From Actinomycetes bacterium (GTDB lineage Bacteria; Actinomycetota; Acidimicrobiia; Spongiisociales; UBA4744): a stretch of DNA of 11,986 bases. The notes below the pieces were generated by a model. That model was not told where the DNA came from and ran no database searches. It saw only the letters and a program-made list of their open reading frames with translations. Of the stretch, positions 5,426 through 11,983 are shown in pieces. The stretch spans positions 1-11,986 of the forward strand of contig JAHEDM010000035.1 of the NCBI GenBank assembly GCA_024641205.1. Direction: 5' to 3'. Made by a program: the position numbers and the translations under genes. Position 1 is the stretch's first letter; each line of letters opens with the position of its first letter.

Positions 5426-5932
5426 TCAGGGTTCCAAAAACTGCCGCAACGCGCTGAACCGAGAGTCGCTCTCGTCGGCGTGTCCAGAACAGGGAGCTGT
5501 ATTCAAGTCGGTTCCGCACGTTGGGCAAAGTCCCAGGCAATCTTTTTTGCAGAGCGGTACCAGAGGTAGGGCCAGGCTGACCTCATCGTGGATGGCCGGC
5601 TCGAGGTCGATATGGCCATCCCGGCTAATGGGCTGGGTGTCCTCATCCGGCTCTTTGCTGTACAGCTGAGTGAAGATTGCCTCGCCTGTCTCGATCCATC
5701 CGGTCAGACAGCGATTGCACTCGACTTCTGCCGAGTAGGCGACGTTCCCCCTGGCAAGGATCTCATCTGCCAAAGCTTCGAGCCGCACCTGGACCGTCAC
5801 GGGATGGGTTTCGTCGACCTTGTCGAGGTCCAGCTCGATCTCGACGGCGCCGACGATGGTCTCGTCCCGGTGGGTCCCGGTACGGCCGAGCAGGTCGGTG
5901 ACGAGAAGAACGAACGGGCTTCTGTTCATCAT
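5426..5932 (-). CDS. yceD: YceD/DUF177 family protein
   Basis: This 168-residue protein is a DUF177 (YceD) member. It has a CNRCL motif at Cys72/Cys75 and the C-terminal PLCKKDCLGLCPTCG block with Cys128, Cys132, Cys136 and Cys139, a likely metal-binding cluster. The family nearly always lies just before rpmF and is linked to large-subunit rRNA accumulation in plants and bacteria; its biochemical role is not settled. Two adjacent ATGs could start it, at 5932 or 5929. A TACAAT box ends 6 nt before the first, giving leaderless geometry, while AAGG is better spaced for the second. A 24-bp gap separates it from the SepIVA-like gene, so it may head its own sub-operon with rpmF, plsX and rnc. Confidence 0.93.
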   Translation of the reverse strand: MMNRSPFVLLVTDLLGRTGTHRDETIVGAVEIELDLDKVDETHPVTVQVRLEALADEILARGNVAYSAEVECNRCLTGWIETGEAIFTQLYSKEPDEDTQPISRDGHIDLEPAIHDEVSLALPLVPLCKKDCLGLCPTCGTDLNTAPCSGHADESDSRFSALRQFLEP

Positions 5933-5938
5933 GCCTTG

Positions 5939-5944
5939 ATTGTA
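5939..5944 (-). promoter_or_regulatory. Candidate internal promoter -10 (TACAAT) before yceD
   Basis: On the minus strand TACAAT fits TANNNT and is one base from TATAAT. It is followed by 6 nt (CAAGGC) and the ATG of yceD. No matching -35 is seen. It lies in a 24-bp gap, one of the widest inside the long operon, and would let yceD-rpmF-plsX-rnc be expressed separately from the upstream genes. Confidence 0.42.
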
Positions 5945-5956
5945 GGAAGGGACGGC

Positions 5957-6517
5957 CTACTGCGGGACCGGGGGTGGGGCGGGACGAGACTGGTGAAACT
6001 CGTGGCGAGCCTCGCGCACTTGCTTGAGCAGATTGGTGAACAACACTTCTAGATGCTCGAGACGATCTTCGGCAAGGTCCTCGGCTTCAAGCCGGATGCG
6101 CCGCGCCTCGCCTTCGGCCCTTCTGGTTAATACGTTGGCTTCCTCGACCGCCTCGGCGATGATATTCGACTCGCTGACCAACTCCTTGGCGCGAACATTG
6201 GTGCGATCCATGATCGCTTTGGCCTTTTCGTTGGTACGGGCGATGAAAGCTTCCCGCTCCCGAACCATCCATCGGGCCGCTCGCAATTCCTCCGGCAGAC
6301 TGGCTTTCAGTTGTTCGAGCATGGCGAGGAACTCTTCGCGCTCGACCCTCACCGCCCCGGACAGGGGCAATGCCTTGGCCTCTTGAACGGCCACCATCAT
6401 CTCGTCGATGATGTCGTACAGTTCACCAATCTGAACGGGAGGTTCGGGCCGGTCCTCCGCAGCCGGGACGGGAATTGGTTCATCCGATTCATGAGGGAAG
6501 TCGGTGAGATCGTTCAT
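5957..6517 (-). CDS. sepIVA: SepIVA-like DivIVA-type coiled-coil protein
   Basis: This 186-residue acidic protein has a Pro-rich head (about 1-28), then IGELYDIIDEMMVAVQEAKALPLSG (29-53), then a long charged helix or coiled coil to about 170, and a Pro-rich tail. The YxxxDE...V.EA...P.S...V.R.E pattern, the central SLPEEL, the Ala/Arg heptads and the late REARHEF agree with my memory of mycobacterial SepIVA (Rv2927c), a septation factor with a DivIVA-like domain. The position next to yceD and near rnc also agrees. Such proteins are often annotated as ATP synthase subunit B by coiled-coil similarity, which is not supported here because there is no membrane segment. It is roughly 60 residues shorter than the mycobacterial protein, mainly in the coil. 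AAGGAG 8 nt upstream and an ATGA overlap with coaD fix the start. Confidence 0.78.
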   Translation of the reverse strand: MNDLTDFPHESDEPIPVPAAEDRPEPPVQIGELYDIIDEMMVAVQEAKALPLSGAVRVEREEFLAMLEQLKASLPEELRAARWMVREREAFIARTNEKAKAIMDRTNVRAKELVSESNIIAEAVEEANVLTRRAEGEARRIRLEAEDLAEDRLEHLEVLFTNLLKQVREARHEFHQSRPAPPPVPQ

Positions 6518-6990
6518 GCGTATCGCTCCTTCAGCGCCGCGGCGACCATCGGCGGAACCAGGCCTTCGACGGATCCGCCCATCCGGGCAACCTCTTTGAC
6601 CAACGATGACGACAGGTAGCCGTACTCGGGGTTGGTGGGAAGGAAGAGTGTATTGATCCCGGCAAGGCTCTCGTTCATCTGAGCCATTTGCAGTTCGTAT
6701 TCAAAATCGGAAACGGCCCGGAGACCCTTGACGATGACATCCACGTTCCGCTCACGGGCGAAATCAACGAGCAATCCGGAAAACGCGTGAATCTCGAGGC
6801 GGTCCAAATCATCTTTGAACAACTCTTCGAGCATCGCCGTTCGCTCCTGCGAGTCGAACAGCGAACTCTTGGAAGGGTTGGCCACAATGGCCACAACCAC
6901 GTGATCGAAAATCGACAGGCAGCGCTTGATGACATCTACGTGACCGTTGGTAGGCGGATCGAAACTGCCGGGACAAAGGGCCCTGCTCAT
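6514..6990 (-). CDS. coaD: Phosphopantetheine adenylyltransferase
   Basis: This 158-residue protein begins MSRALCPGSFDPPTNGHVDVI. TNGH at 14-17 is the nucleotidyltransferase (H/T)xGH motif, and the GYLSSSLVKEVA segment near the C-terminus matches the ISSTxxR region. CoaD transfers AMP from ATP to 4'-phosphopantetheine, the fourth step of CoA synthesis, in the cytosol. The frame is open 8 codons further upstream, but the ATG at 6990 is preferred: an AAGGAGG ribosome binding site lies just before it, it overlaps the rsmD stop as ATGA, and the family N-terminus starts there. rsmD-coaD adjacency is common in bacteria. Confidence 0.97.
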   Translation of the reverse strand: MSRALCPGSFDPPTNGHVDVIKRCLSIFDHVVVAIVANPSKSSLFDSQERTAMLEELFKDDLDRLEIHAFSGLLVDFARERNVDVIVKGLRAVSDFEYELQMAQMNESLAGINTLFLPTNPEYGYLSSSLVKEVARMGGSVEGLVPPMVAAALKERYA

Positions 6991-7529
6991 GTCTCCTCCT
7001 TCCGGTACGTCCACAACCGGCTGTCGCCGTACGTTCGCTCACTCGCCAGATTCAAGCCGTTGGGGCCCACCGGGGGGTTCTCGCCGGCCCGACGGTGGAC
7101 CATCACCGATGCGTTGACATCGAGCAACGATTCCAATTTGCTCAGCACTTCTTCAACAGACGCTAGCGAGAGGGCATAGGGAGGGTCAACGAACACCAGG
7201 TCGAAGGTCGAATTGCAGCGGTCGAGATAACCGTCAACATCACCGCCGACGACCTCACCTCCCAGGTTGATCGTCGCCACGTTCCGGCGGAGGGCGATCA
7301 ACGCCCGGCGATCCCTTTCGACGAACACCGCCGATTGGGCTCCCCGGCTGAGCGCTTCCAACCCGAGCGAACCGGTCCCGGCATACAGGTCGAGCACCCG
7401 GGCGTCCACCACCCGGTCGGCCAGAGACGAAAACAGCGCCTCGCGGGCCCGGCCGGTCATCGGGCGGGTTTCTAGCCCTCTTGGCCCCACGACGGTTCGC
7501 CCTTTGGCCGATCCGGAAATGATCCTCAT
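6987..7529 (-). CDS. rsmD: 16S rRNA (guanine966-N2)-methyltransferase RsmD
   Basis: This 180-residue protein begins MRIISGSAKGRTV, the RsmD N-terminus. VLDLYAGTGSLGLEALSRGA at 45-64 is the S-adenosylmethionine-binding motif I, and LVFVDPPY at 111-118 is the catalytic N-methyltransferase motif IV. The enzyme methylates G966 of 16S rRNA in the 30S subunit. The frame runs upstream to 7844, but that is recG sequence in another frame. ATG 7529-7527 overlaps the recG stop as ATGA and fits the family start. The ribosome binding site is weak, consistent with coupling to recG. It hands over to coaD through another ATGA. Confidence 0.96.
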   Translation of the reverse strand: MRIISGSAKGRTVVGPRGLETRPMTGRAREALFSSLADRVVDARVLDLYAGTGSLGLEALSRGAQSAVFVERDRRALIALRRNVATINLGGEVVGGDVDGYLDRCNSTFDLVFVDPPYALSLASVEEVLSKLESLLDVNASVMVHRRAGENPPVGPNGLNLASERTYGDSRLWTYRKEET

Positions 7530-9715
7530 GAGATGAACAACCATTCCACATCGTCGCCCAGCAACGCTCTGATCTCCCGGCGGATCTCGGGGTGCTGTTC
7601 GAGGTCGGGGTCTCGAGCGACCAGCCCAAACGCCTCTTTCCTCGCCGTAACGAGGGTATCCATGTCTGCCAGGATGTCGGCCAGCTTCAGATCGGACAAT
7701 CCCGCCTGGCGAGCTCCGAACACCGTCCCCTGACCCCGAATCCTCAAGTCTTCCTCCGCCAGTCGAAACCCATCGTCGGTCGAAACCATCGCCGCGATTC
7801 TGGCTGCCCCCTCGTCGGTGGTCGGTTCGGCTACCAGATAGCACCAGTTAGGGCCGCTGTGCCGGCTGAGCCGCCCGCGCAATTGATGAAGCTGACTGAG
7901 CCCGAATCGGTCGGCATCCTCGATGATCATCACCGTCGAATAGGGCATGTCGATCCCCACCTCGATGACCGTGGTTGAGACAAGAACATCAAGACCACCA
8001 TCGCGGAACAACGCCATCACCGCCTGTTTGTCTGCCGGGCGCATCTGTCCGTGCAGCAAGCCGAGTCGAAGCTCAGGAAAGACACCCTGCAGGCGCTCGT
8101 ATTCGGCCGTCGCCGAGGCCGCCTCGATCTTGGGACTGTCTTCCACGAGCGGGCATACGACGAACGTCTGCCGGTTGATGGCCGCCTGCTCTCGAACCCG
8201 TTCGTAGGCTCGGGCCAATTCGGCCGGATCTTTGCCGACGAATATCGTCTTGACTTCGGGGCGCCCGGGAGGCATCTCATCCAGTTCGGATACATCCAGG
8301 TCGCCGTACAGAGTCATGGACAGCGTCCTGGGAATCGGCGTAGCCGTCATGATCAGCAAATCAGGGTCGACGTCGCCCGCCTTGTCCTTCAACTCGACTC
8401 TTTGATGAACCCCGAATCGGTGTTGCTCGTCCACCACCGCAACACCCAAACGCGCGAAATGGACTCCTTCCTGGATGAGCGCATGGGTGCCGATCACCAG
8501 GTCGATGCGGCCGTCCGCGATCCATCCCACGATGTCATCTCGACGAACCGATCCCGGTGGACGAAACGACACCTCGGAATTGCTCCCAGTGAGCAGAGCA
8601 ATGGTCACCGGGCGGTCCGGGCCGTGCTCTTCAAAAAGGCTCGGCATTCCCAGGTCGGCCCCTTCGCCTTCGACCAAGGGGGCGAGGGACGCCTGCTCGA
8701 GCAGGCCCTTGATTCCCAGGTAGTGCTGTTCGGCCAAGACCTCGGTGGGAGCCATGACGGCCCCCTGGTAGCCGCCTTCGATCCCGGCGAGAAGCGACGC
8801 GACCGCCACAACCGTCTTGCCCGATCCGACTTCGCCCAACAGCAATCGGTGCATGGGATGAGGAGCGAGCATGTCTTGGCGAATCTCACCGATGACCCTC
8901 TCCTGCGCCCCGGTAAGCCGGTAGGGCAGATTCTCAACGAACCGGTCGAGCAGCTCCGTTTTCGATGCATGGGCGATCCCGACCGCCTGGTCGATCATTT
9001 TCTGTTTGGAGAGAGCCAGCGCCACCTCGAGGCGAAACAGCTCGTCAAACACCAACCGCTCCCTGGCCCGATCCTTGTCTTCCAGGCTGTCCGGGAAATG
9101 GATGTCGACAATCGCCTGATCCCTGGAGATGAGCCCGAGCCGTTCCCGCATCTCGGGTGGCAGTGGGTCGCCAATCGGACGGGCTCGTTGCAACGCGTTG
9201 TGGATCGCCCGTCGGAGATGGCCGGGCGAAACTCCCCCGGTGCTCGCATGAACCGGCACCACCCGTCCCGTGACCAGACTCTCGGTCGAAGCGTTGAGCA
9301 CATCAACAGCCGGGCTCTTCATCTGCAGATTGCCTCGAAAACGATCCAGCTTGCCGGACAATGCCACCTCGGCACCGACGGTGAGCTGGCGTTCGCGAAA
9401 TGGCTGGTTGAACCACGTGACGGTGAGCAACGAGATGCCGTCACCGACGACAGCCTCCGTTATCGCCAGGTTGCGGCGGGGTCGACGGGTGCTCACTCGC
9501 TTCACTGTGCCGATCACGGTGACCTCTTCACCGAGCTCCACTTCGTTGATGGGCGCAATTCGGGAACGATCGATGTAGCGGCGCGGGCTGTGGAGCAGCA
9601 GGTCGGCAACCGTTTCGATGCCCGCCTTCTTGAGTGAGGCGGCCCGAGGACCCTTGAGATACTTGACCTCATCGACCGCGAACCCGGTCAGCTCGGCAAG
9701 GCTTCTGCCGCTCAC
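7526..9715 (-). CDS. recG: ATP-dependent DNA helicase RecG
   Basis: This 729-residue protein has an N-terminal wedge/OB region (about 50-150) followed by two helicase lobes. GEVGSGKT at 294-301 is Walker A, DEQHRFG at 429-435 is the RecG form of motif II, TATPIPRTL at 457-465 is motif III, and TTVIEVGIDMP at 581-591 and QLHQLRGRLSR at 608-618 are motifs V and VI. RecG rewinds and reverses stalled replication forks and branch-migrates junctions. Compared with E. coli RecG there are extra residues in lobe 1 (about 344-400, containing GEGADLGMPSLFEEHGPDRP), and motif VI reads RGRLSR where RGRVGR is usual. The start is GTG at 9715-9713, overlapping the fakA stop as GTGA, with no clear ribosome binding site, so coupling is likely. 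Confidence 0.97.
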   Translation of the reverse strand: MSGRSLAELTGFAVDEVKYLKGPRAASLKKAGIETVADLLLHSPRRYIDRSRIAPINEVELGEEVTVIGTVKRVSTRRPRRNLAITEAVVGDGISLLTVTWFNQPFRERQLTVGAEVALSGKLDRFRGNLQMKSPAVDVLNASTESLVTGRVVPVHASTGGVSPGHLRRAIHNALQRARPIGDPLPPEMRERLGLISRDQAIVDIHFPDSLEDKDRARERLVFDELFRLEVALALSKQKMIDQAVGIAHASKTELLDRFVENLPYRLTGAQERVIGEIRQDMLAPHPMHRLLLGEVGSGKTVVAVASLLAGIEGGYQGAVMAPTEVLAEQHYLGIKGLLEQASLAPLVEGEGADLGMPSLFEEHGPDRPVTIALLTGSNSEVSFRPPGSVRRDDIVGWIADGRIDLVIGTHALIQEGVHFARLGVAVVDEQHRFGVHQRVELKDKAGDVDPDLLIMTATPIPRTLSMTLYGDLDVSELDEMPPGRPEVKTIFVGKDPAELARAYERVREQAAINRQTFVVCPLVEDSPKIEAASATAEYERLQGVFPELRLGLLHGQMRPADKQAVMALFRDGGLDVLVSTTVIEVGIDMPYSTVMIIEDADRFGLSQLHQLRGRLSRHSGPNWCYLVAEPTTDEGAARIAAMVSTDDGFRLAEEDLRIRGQGTVFGARQAGLSDLKLADILADMDTLVTARKEAFGLVARDPDLEQHPEIRREIRALLGDDVEWLFIS

Positions 9716-11328
9716 TCGACTGAGATCAGGTAGGGGTACAAGGGTTGATCACCTTTCATGACTTCGATTCGCGCATCCGGGCGATGGGTGGCCAGCCATT
9801 CCCGGACCGCCGTCGTAACCGAGGTTGGGGCGGACAGACCGGTGATGATCGTGACCAATTCTGCGTCTCCTTCGACGAGATAGTCAACCAACGCGATCAG
9901 CGCCGTCGCCTCGTCGTGATGAACGCTATGTAATTCGCCGTCGGCCAGACCCAGCCAATCGCCTTCGGAGACCTTCCCCATGGACGTGGGGGACGATCGA
10001 ACGGCCCGGGTCAATTCCCCCGTTTTCACATCTTGGGCGTATGCCGCCATGGAGTCCCCCAGATTCCGGGCATCGGGGTTGGTCGGCAAGTACGCCACCA
10101 TGGCCGCCAAACCCTGCGGCACGGTGGCGGTCGGCACGACCAGGACGGTCTTGTCCGTCAACGCATCAATCTGATAGGCCACCGGAATGATGTTCTTGTT
10201 GTTGGGAAGCAGGATGACGGTTTCGGCTTTCACCTGTTCTACGGCCGAGAGCAAATCCTGCGTCGACGGGTTCATCGTCTGACCGCCGGTGACGATCTGC
10301 TGGGCCCCCAGGCCGCGAAACATCTCAACCAACCCCCGCCCGGCCACCACCGGGATCACCGCCACCGGGGCGTTGACGAACTCCGCTCCTGACTGGTCGG
10401 CGTGAAACGCTTCGGCTGCGGCCTGATCCAGGAGATCGGTAATCTCGAGACGATGTGGCCGGCCGGCCGCGATGCCCGCTTCGATTGCAGGGCCGGGACG
10501 ATCGGTGTGGATGTGGCAATTGTATGTGCCATCGCCACCGACGATGACGATTGAATCGCCCATTTCGAGCCACTCCTCCCGGAGGCTGCCGACCCCTCCT
10601 TCGGTCGTTTCGAGCAGGAACATCACCTCGTACCGCAGATCAGCGATCGTAGATCGGGAGCTTTCCGATACTCCGGCCGTCTGCCGGGCGGCTGTGAAGA
10701 TCCGCTCGGGGACAACCACGTCGAGCCCGGTCACTTCTTCCAGAAACGCAACAATGAGCAGGAGAAACCCGGCTGCCCCCGCATCGACGACTCCGGCCTG
10801 CTTGAGTACGGGCAATAACTCGGGAGTGTTCTCCAGTTCCTGCTCGGCACGGTTGTAAACCCTCGTGAGCAGCGTGCCCAGGTCTTCGCCTGCCTCGGAC
10901 CCCGTCTCGGCAGCTGCGTCGGCAGCGGCCCGCAAAACGGTGAGGATCGTTCCCTCGACCGGCCGAACCACCGCCTGATAGGCGGCATCGGATGCTCGCG
11001 CCAGCGCCAAGACGAGCGCAGCCGTCCCCACCTCCTCGTAGCCACGAAAGGTGTCGGAAAGCCCTCGCAAGATCTGAGAGAGGATCACCCCACTATTCCC
11101 GCGGGCGCCCATCAACGAGCCGTGGGCCATAGCTCCCGTAACCTGATCCATCCCTTCCGCCCCGCGCACCTCATCTACGACCGATTGGATGGTGAGGCTC
11201 ATATTGGTGCCGGTATCACCGTCGGGTACCGGATAAACGTTCAGACGATTGAGCGCCTCGCGATGGTGGGCGAGCCGCTGGTGGTAGCGGCTGATAACCC
11301 GCTTGAGGTGATCGGCGTTGAGGGCCAT
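9712..11328 (-). CDS. fakA: DAK/DhaL-domain fatty acid kinase FakA (YloV type)
   Basis: This 538-residue protein has an N-terminal DhaL kinase domain (about 1-195). NVYPVPDGDTGTNM at 30-43 holds the Mg-binding Asp36 and Asp38, and it also has GARGNSGVILSQILRG (74-89) and QAGVVDAGAAGF (177-188). A middle region and a C-terminal domain of the YloV/FakA type follow. In Gram-positives FakA phosphorylates fatty acids bound to a FakB (DegV) protein, making acyl-phosphate; no fakB is in the window. It heads the minus-strand operon and is followed by recG, as in many Firmicutes and actinobacteria, but the Asp23/DUF322 gene that often precedes it is missing here. An AAAAGGA ribosome binding site about 8 nt before the ATG and a clear promoter support the start. 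Confidence 0.92.
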   Translation of the reverse strand: MALNADHLKRVISRYHQRLAHHREALNRLNVYPVPDGDTGTNMSLTIQSVVDEVRGAEGMDQVTGAMAHGSLMGARGNSGVILSQILRGLSDTFRGYEEVGTAALVLALARASDAAYQAVVRPVEGTILTVLRAAADAAAETGSEAGEDLGTLLTRVYNRAEQELENTPELLPVLKQAGVVDAGAAGFLLLIVAFLEEVTGLDVVVPERIFTAARQTAGVSESSRSTIADLRYEVMFLLETTEGGVGSLREEWLEMGDSIVIVGGDGTYNCHIHTDRPGPAIEAGIAAGRPHRLEITDLLDQAAAEAFHADQSGAEFVNAPVAVIPVVAGRGLVEMFRGLGAQQIVTGGQTMNPSTQDLLSAVEQVKAETVILLPNNKNIIPVAYQIDALTDKTVLVVPTATVPQGLAAMVAYLPTNPDARNLGDSMAAYAQDVKTGELTRAVRSSPTSMGKVSEGDWLGLADGELHSVHHDEATALIALVDYLVEGDAELVTIITGLSAPTSVTTAVREWLATHRPDARIEVMKGDQPLYPYLISVE

Positions 11329-11355
11329 CGAGGCGTTCCTTTTGTGAACGAGGCG

Positions 11356-11383
11356 AGTATACGAATTCCGCGCTCCACACCAA
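11356..11383 (-). promoter_or_regulatory. Promoter of the fakA operon
   Basis: On the minus strand TTGGTG (11383-11378) is separated by 16 nt from TATACT (11361-11356), a good sigma-A-type pair. The start would fall near 11349, giving a leader of about 20 nt that carries the AAGGA ribosome binding site of fakA. The -35 side runs into the rpmB promoter region on the other strand. Confidence 0.6.
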
Positions 11384-11386
11384 CGG

Positions 11387-11395
11387 TGCTATCCT
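11387..11395 (+). promoter_or_regulatory. Extended -10 promoter of rpmB
   Basis: TGC followed by TATCCT (11390-11395) is an extended -10 element; any -35 is poor (TTCCGC at 11366-11371). Transcription would start near 11402 and the leader would include AGGAGGG (11410-11416) upstream of the L28 start. Confidence 0.5.
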
Positions 11396-11427
11396 GCCGA
11401 TCCGACCTCAGGAGGGTCGTCTTTCTC

Positions 11428-11616
11428 ATGTCATACCGGTGTGAAATCTGTGGAAAAGAGCCGTGGTACGGGAAGCAAGTCAGCTTCTCCCACAAACGCT
11501 CCAGCCGACGCTGGCTCCCCAACATCCAGCGGGTCCGCGTCAAGGACGGTACCAACACTCGACGGGCCCGCGTGTGCACGTCCTGCCTCAAGGCCGGCAA
11601 GGTCCAGAAGGCATAG
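11428..11616 (+). CDS. rpmB: 50S ribosomal protein L28
   Basis: This 62-residue protein begins MSYRCEICGKEPWYGKQVSF and contains SHKRSSRRWLPNIQRVRV, the L28 core. Cys5, Cys8, Cys50 and Cys53 form a zinc ribbon, so this is the C+ form. L28 is a large-subunit protein. The AGGAGGG ribosome binding site is 11 nt from the ATG, slightly long. The frame is open further upstream, but the family start is MSYRCEICGK. It diverges from fakA, a common genomic pairing. Confidence 0.97.
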   Translation: MSYRCEICGKEPWYGKQVSFSHKRSSRRWLPNIQRVRVKDGTNTRRARVCTSCLKAGKVQKA

Positions 11617-11639
11617 GGCTCCAGTCTCGCTGGGGCAGC

Positions 11640-11688
11640 TTTCCGCTTTCCGTCTTCCGCTGTCCGTGCCCGGTCGGCGGATAGCGGA
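11640..11688 (+). terminator. Heptamer-repeat hairpin after rpmB, possible terminator
   Basis: Four 7-nt units lie in tandem (TTTCCGC, TTTCCGT, CTTCCGC, TGTCCGT; 11640-11667). The last part, 11656-11666, pairs over 11 bp (one G-T wobble) with 11678-11688, leaving an 11-nt loop. The hairpin starts about 40 nt after the rpmB stop and has no T-run after it (GTAGATAGCG follows), so it is either a T-poor terminator or a dispersed intergenic repeat. It lies in the 129-bp spacer before the cold-shock-like gene. Confidence 0.45.
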
Positions 11689-11703
11689 GTAGATAGCGAT
11701 CCG

Positions 11704-11729
11704 TTGAGCGACGGGACACTCAACCCGTC
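11704..11729. promoter_or_regulatory. Interleaved inverted repeats upstream of the cold-shock-like gene
   Basis: TTGAG (11704-11708) pairs with CTCAA (11719-11723), and GACGGG (11710-11715) pairs with CCCGTC (11724-11729). The two dyads are interleaved, so both cannot form simple hairpins at once. They lie directly upstream of the candidate -10 box at 11732, where an operator would be expected. Confidence 0.35.
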
Positions 11730-11731
11730 AC

Positions 11732-11737
11732 TACACT
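11732..11737 (+). promoter_or_regulatory. Candidate -10 box (TACACT), leaderless geometry
   Basis: TACACT is followed by 8 nt (GCTCCCTC) and the ATG at 11746. There is no Shine-Dalgarno sequence and no convincing -35. The spacing would place the transcription start within two bases of the start codon. Confidence 0.42.
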
Positions 11738-11745
11738 GCTCCCTC

Positions 11746-11958
11746 ATGCAAGGTGTGATCAAGACCTACGATCCGGGCACCGGCGTCGGGATCATCATTC
11801 GAGACGACGACCGTAGCGAGGTGTACCTCCGACCCGGGTCACTCGAAGGAAGCGTGTTCAGGACCCTGCGGCAGGGACAGCGTGTGGTCTTCGACGCTGA
11901 GGAAATCCAAGGCCGCTTGTACGCGCACGGCCTTCGCCTTGGGATGGATGGCCGATAG
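11746..11958 (+). CDS. Divergent cold-shock-domain-like small protein
   Basis: This 70-residue protein starts MQGVIKTYDPGTGVGIIIRDD and ends with VFDAEEIQGRLYAHGLRL, following the five-strand order of cold-shock proteins (M-x-G-x-[VI]-K-W-F...G-F-G-F-I...V-F-V-H...L-x-x-G-Q-x-V-x-F-x). The RNP1 aromatics are lost (TGVGIII for KGFGFI), the K-W-F tryptophan is replaced (KTYD), and RNP2 is EVYLRP rather than VFVHFS. GSVFRTLRQGQRVVFDAEE is well kept. Nucleic-acid binding through the usual aromatic face is therefore doubtful, and the protein may act differently. ATG 11746 is preferred to a TTG 14 codons upstream because the domain begins there. It follows rpmB on the same strand after 129 bp. A different OB-fold family is possible. 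Confidence 0.72.
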   Translation: MQGVIKTYDPGTGVGIIIRDDDRSEVYLRPGSLEGSVFRTLRQGQRVVFDAEEIQGRLYAHGLRLGMDGR

Positions 11959-11962
11959 AAGG

Positions 11963-11983
11963 CCCGCGGGTCTCAGAGGCGGG
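11963..11983 (+). terminator. Weak hairpin after the last gene, cut off by the window edge
   Basis: CCCGC (11963-11967) pairs with GCGGG (11979-11983) a few bases after the stop codon, with an 11-nt loop; CCCGCGGG at 11963-11970 is also a small palindrome. Only three bases follow before the window ends, so a T-run cannot be checked. Confidence 0.25.

Noticed and set aside
6991..7014. An 8-codon longer CoaD N-terminus
   Set aside because: The strong AAGGAGG site sits inside this stretch and points to the ATG at 6990.
8051..9637. A 528-codon plus-strand open frame opposite recG
   Set aside because: It mirrors recG, whose motifs are complete; the frame has no recognisable domain and is the usual antisense opening seen in GC-rich genes.
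11704..11729. An H-type pseudoknot from the interleaved dyads
   Set aside because: The loop that would have to cross the 5-bp stem has no nucleotides, so both stems cannot coexist; alternative hairpins or DNA operators are more sensible.
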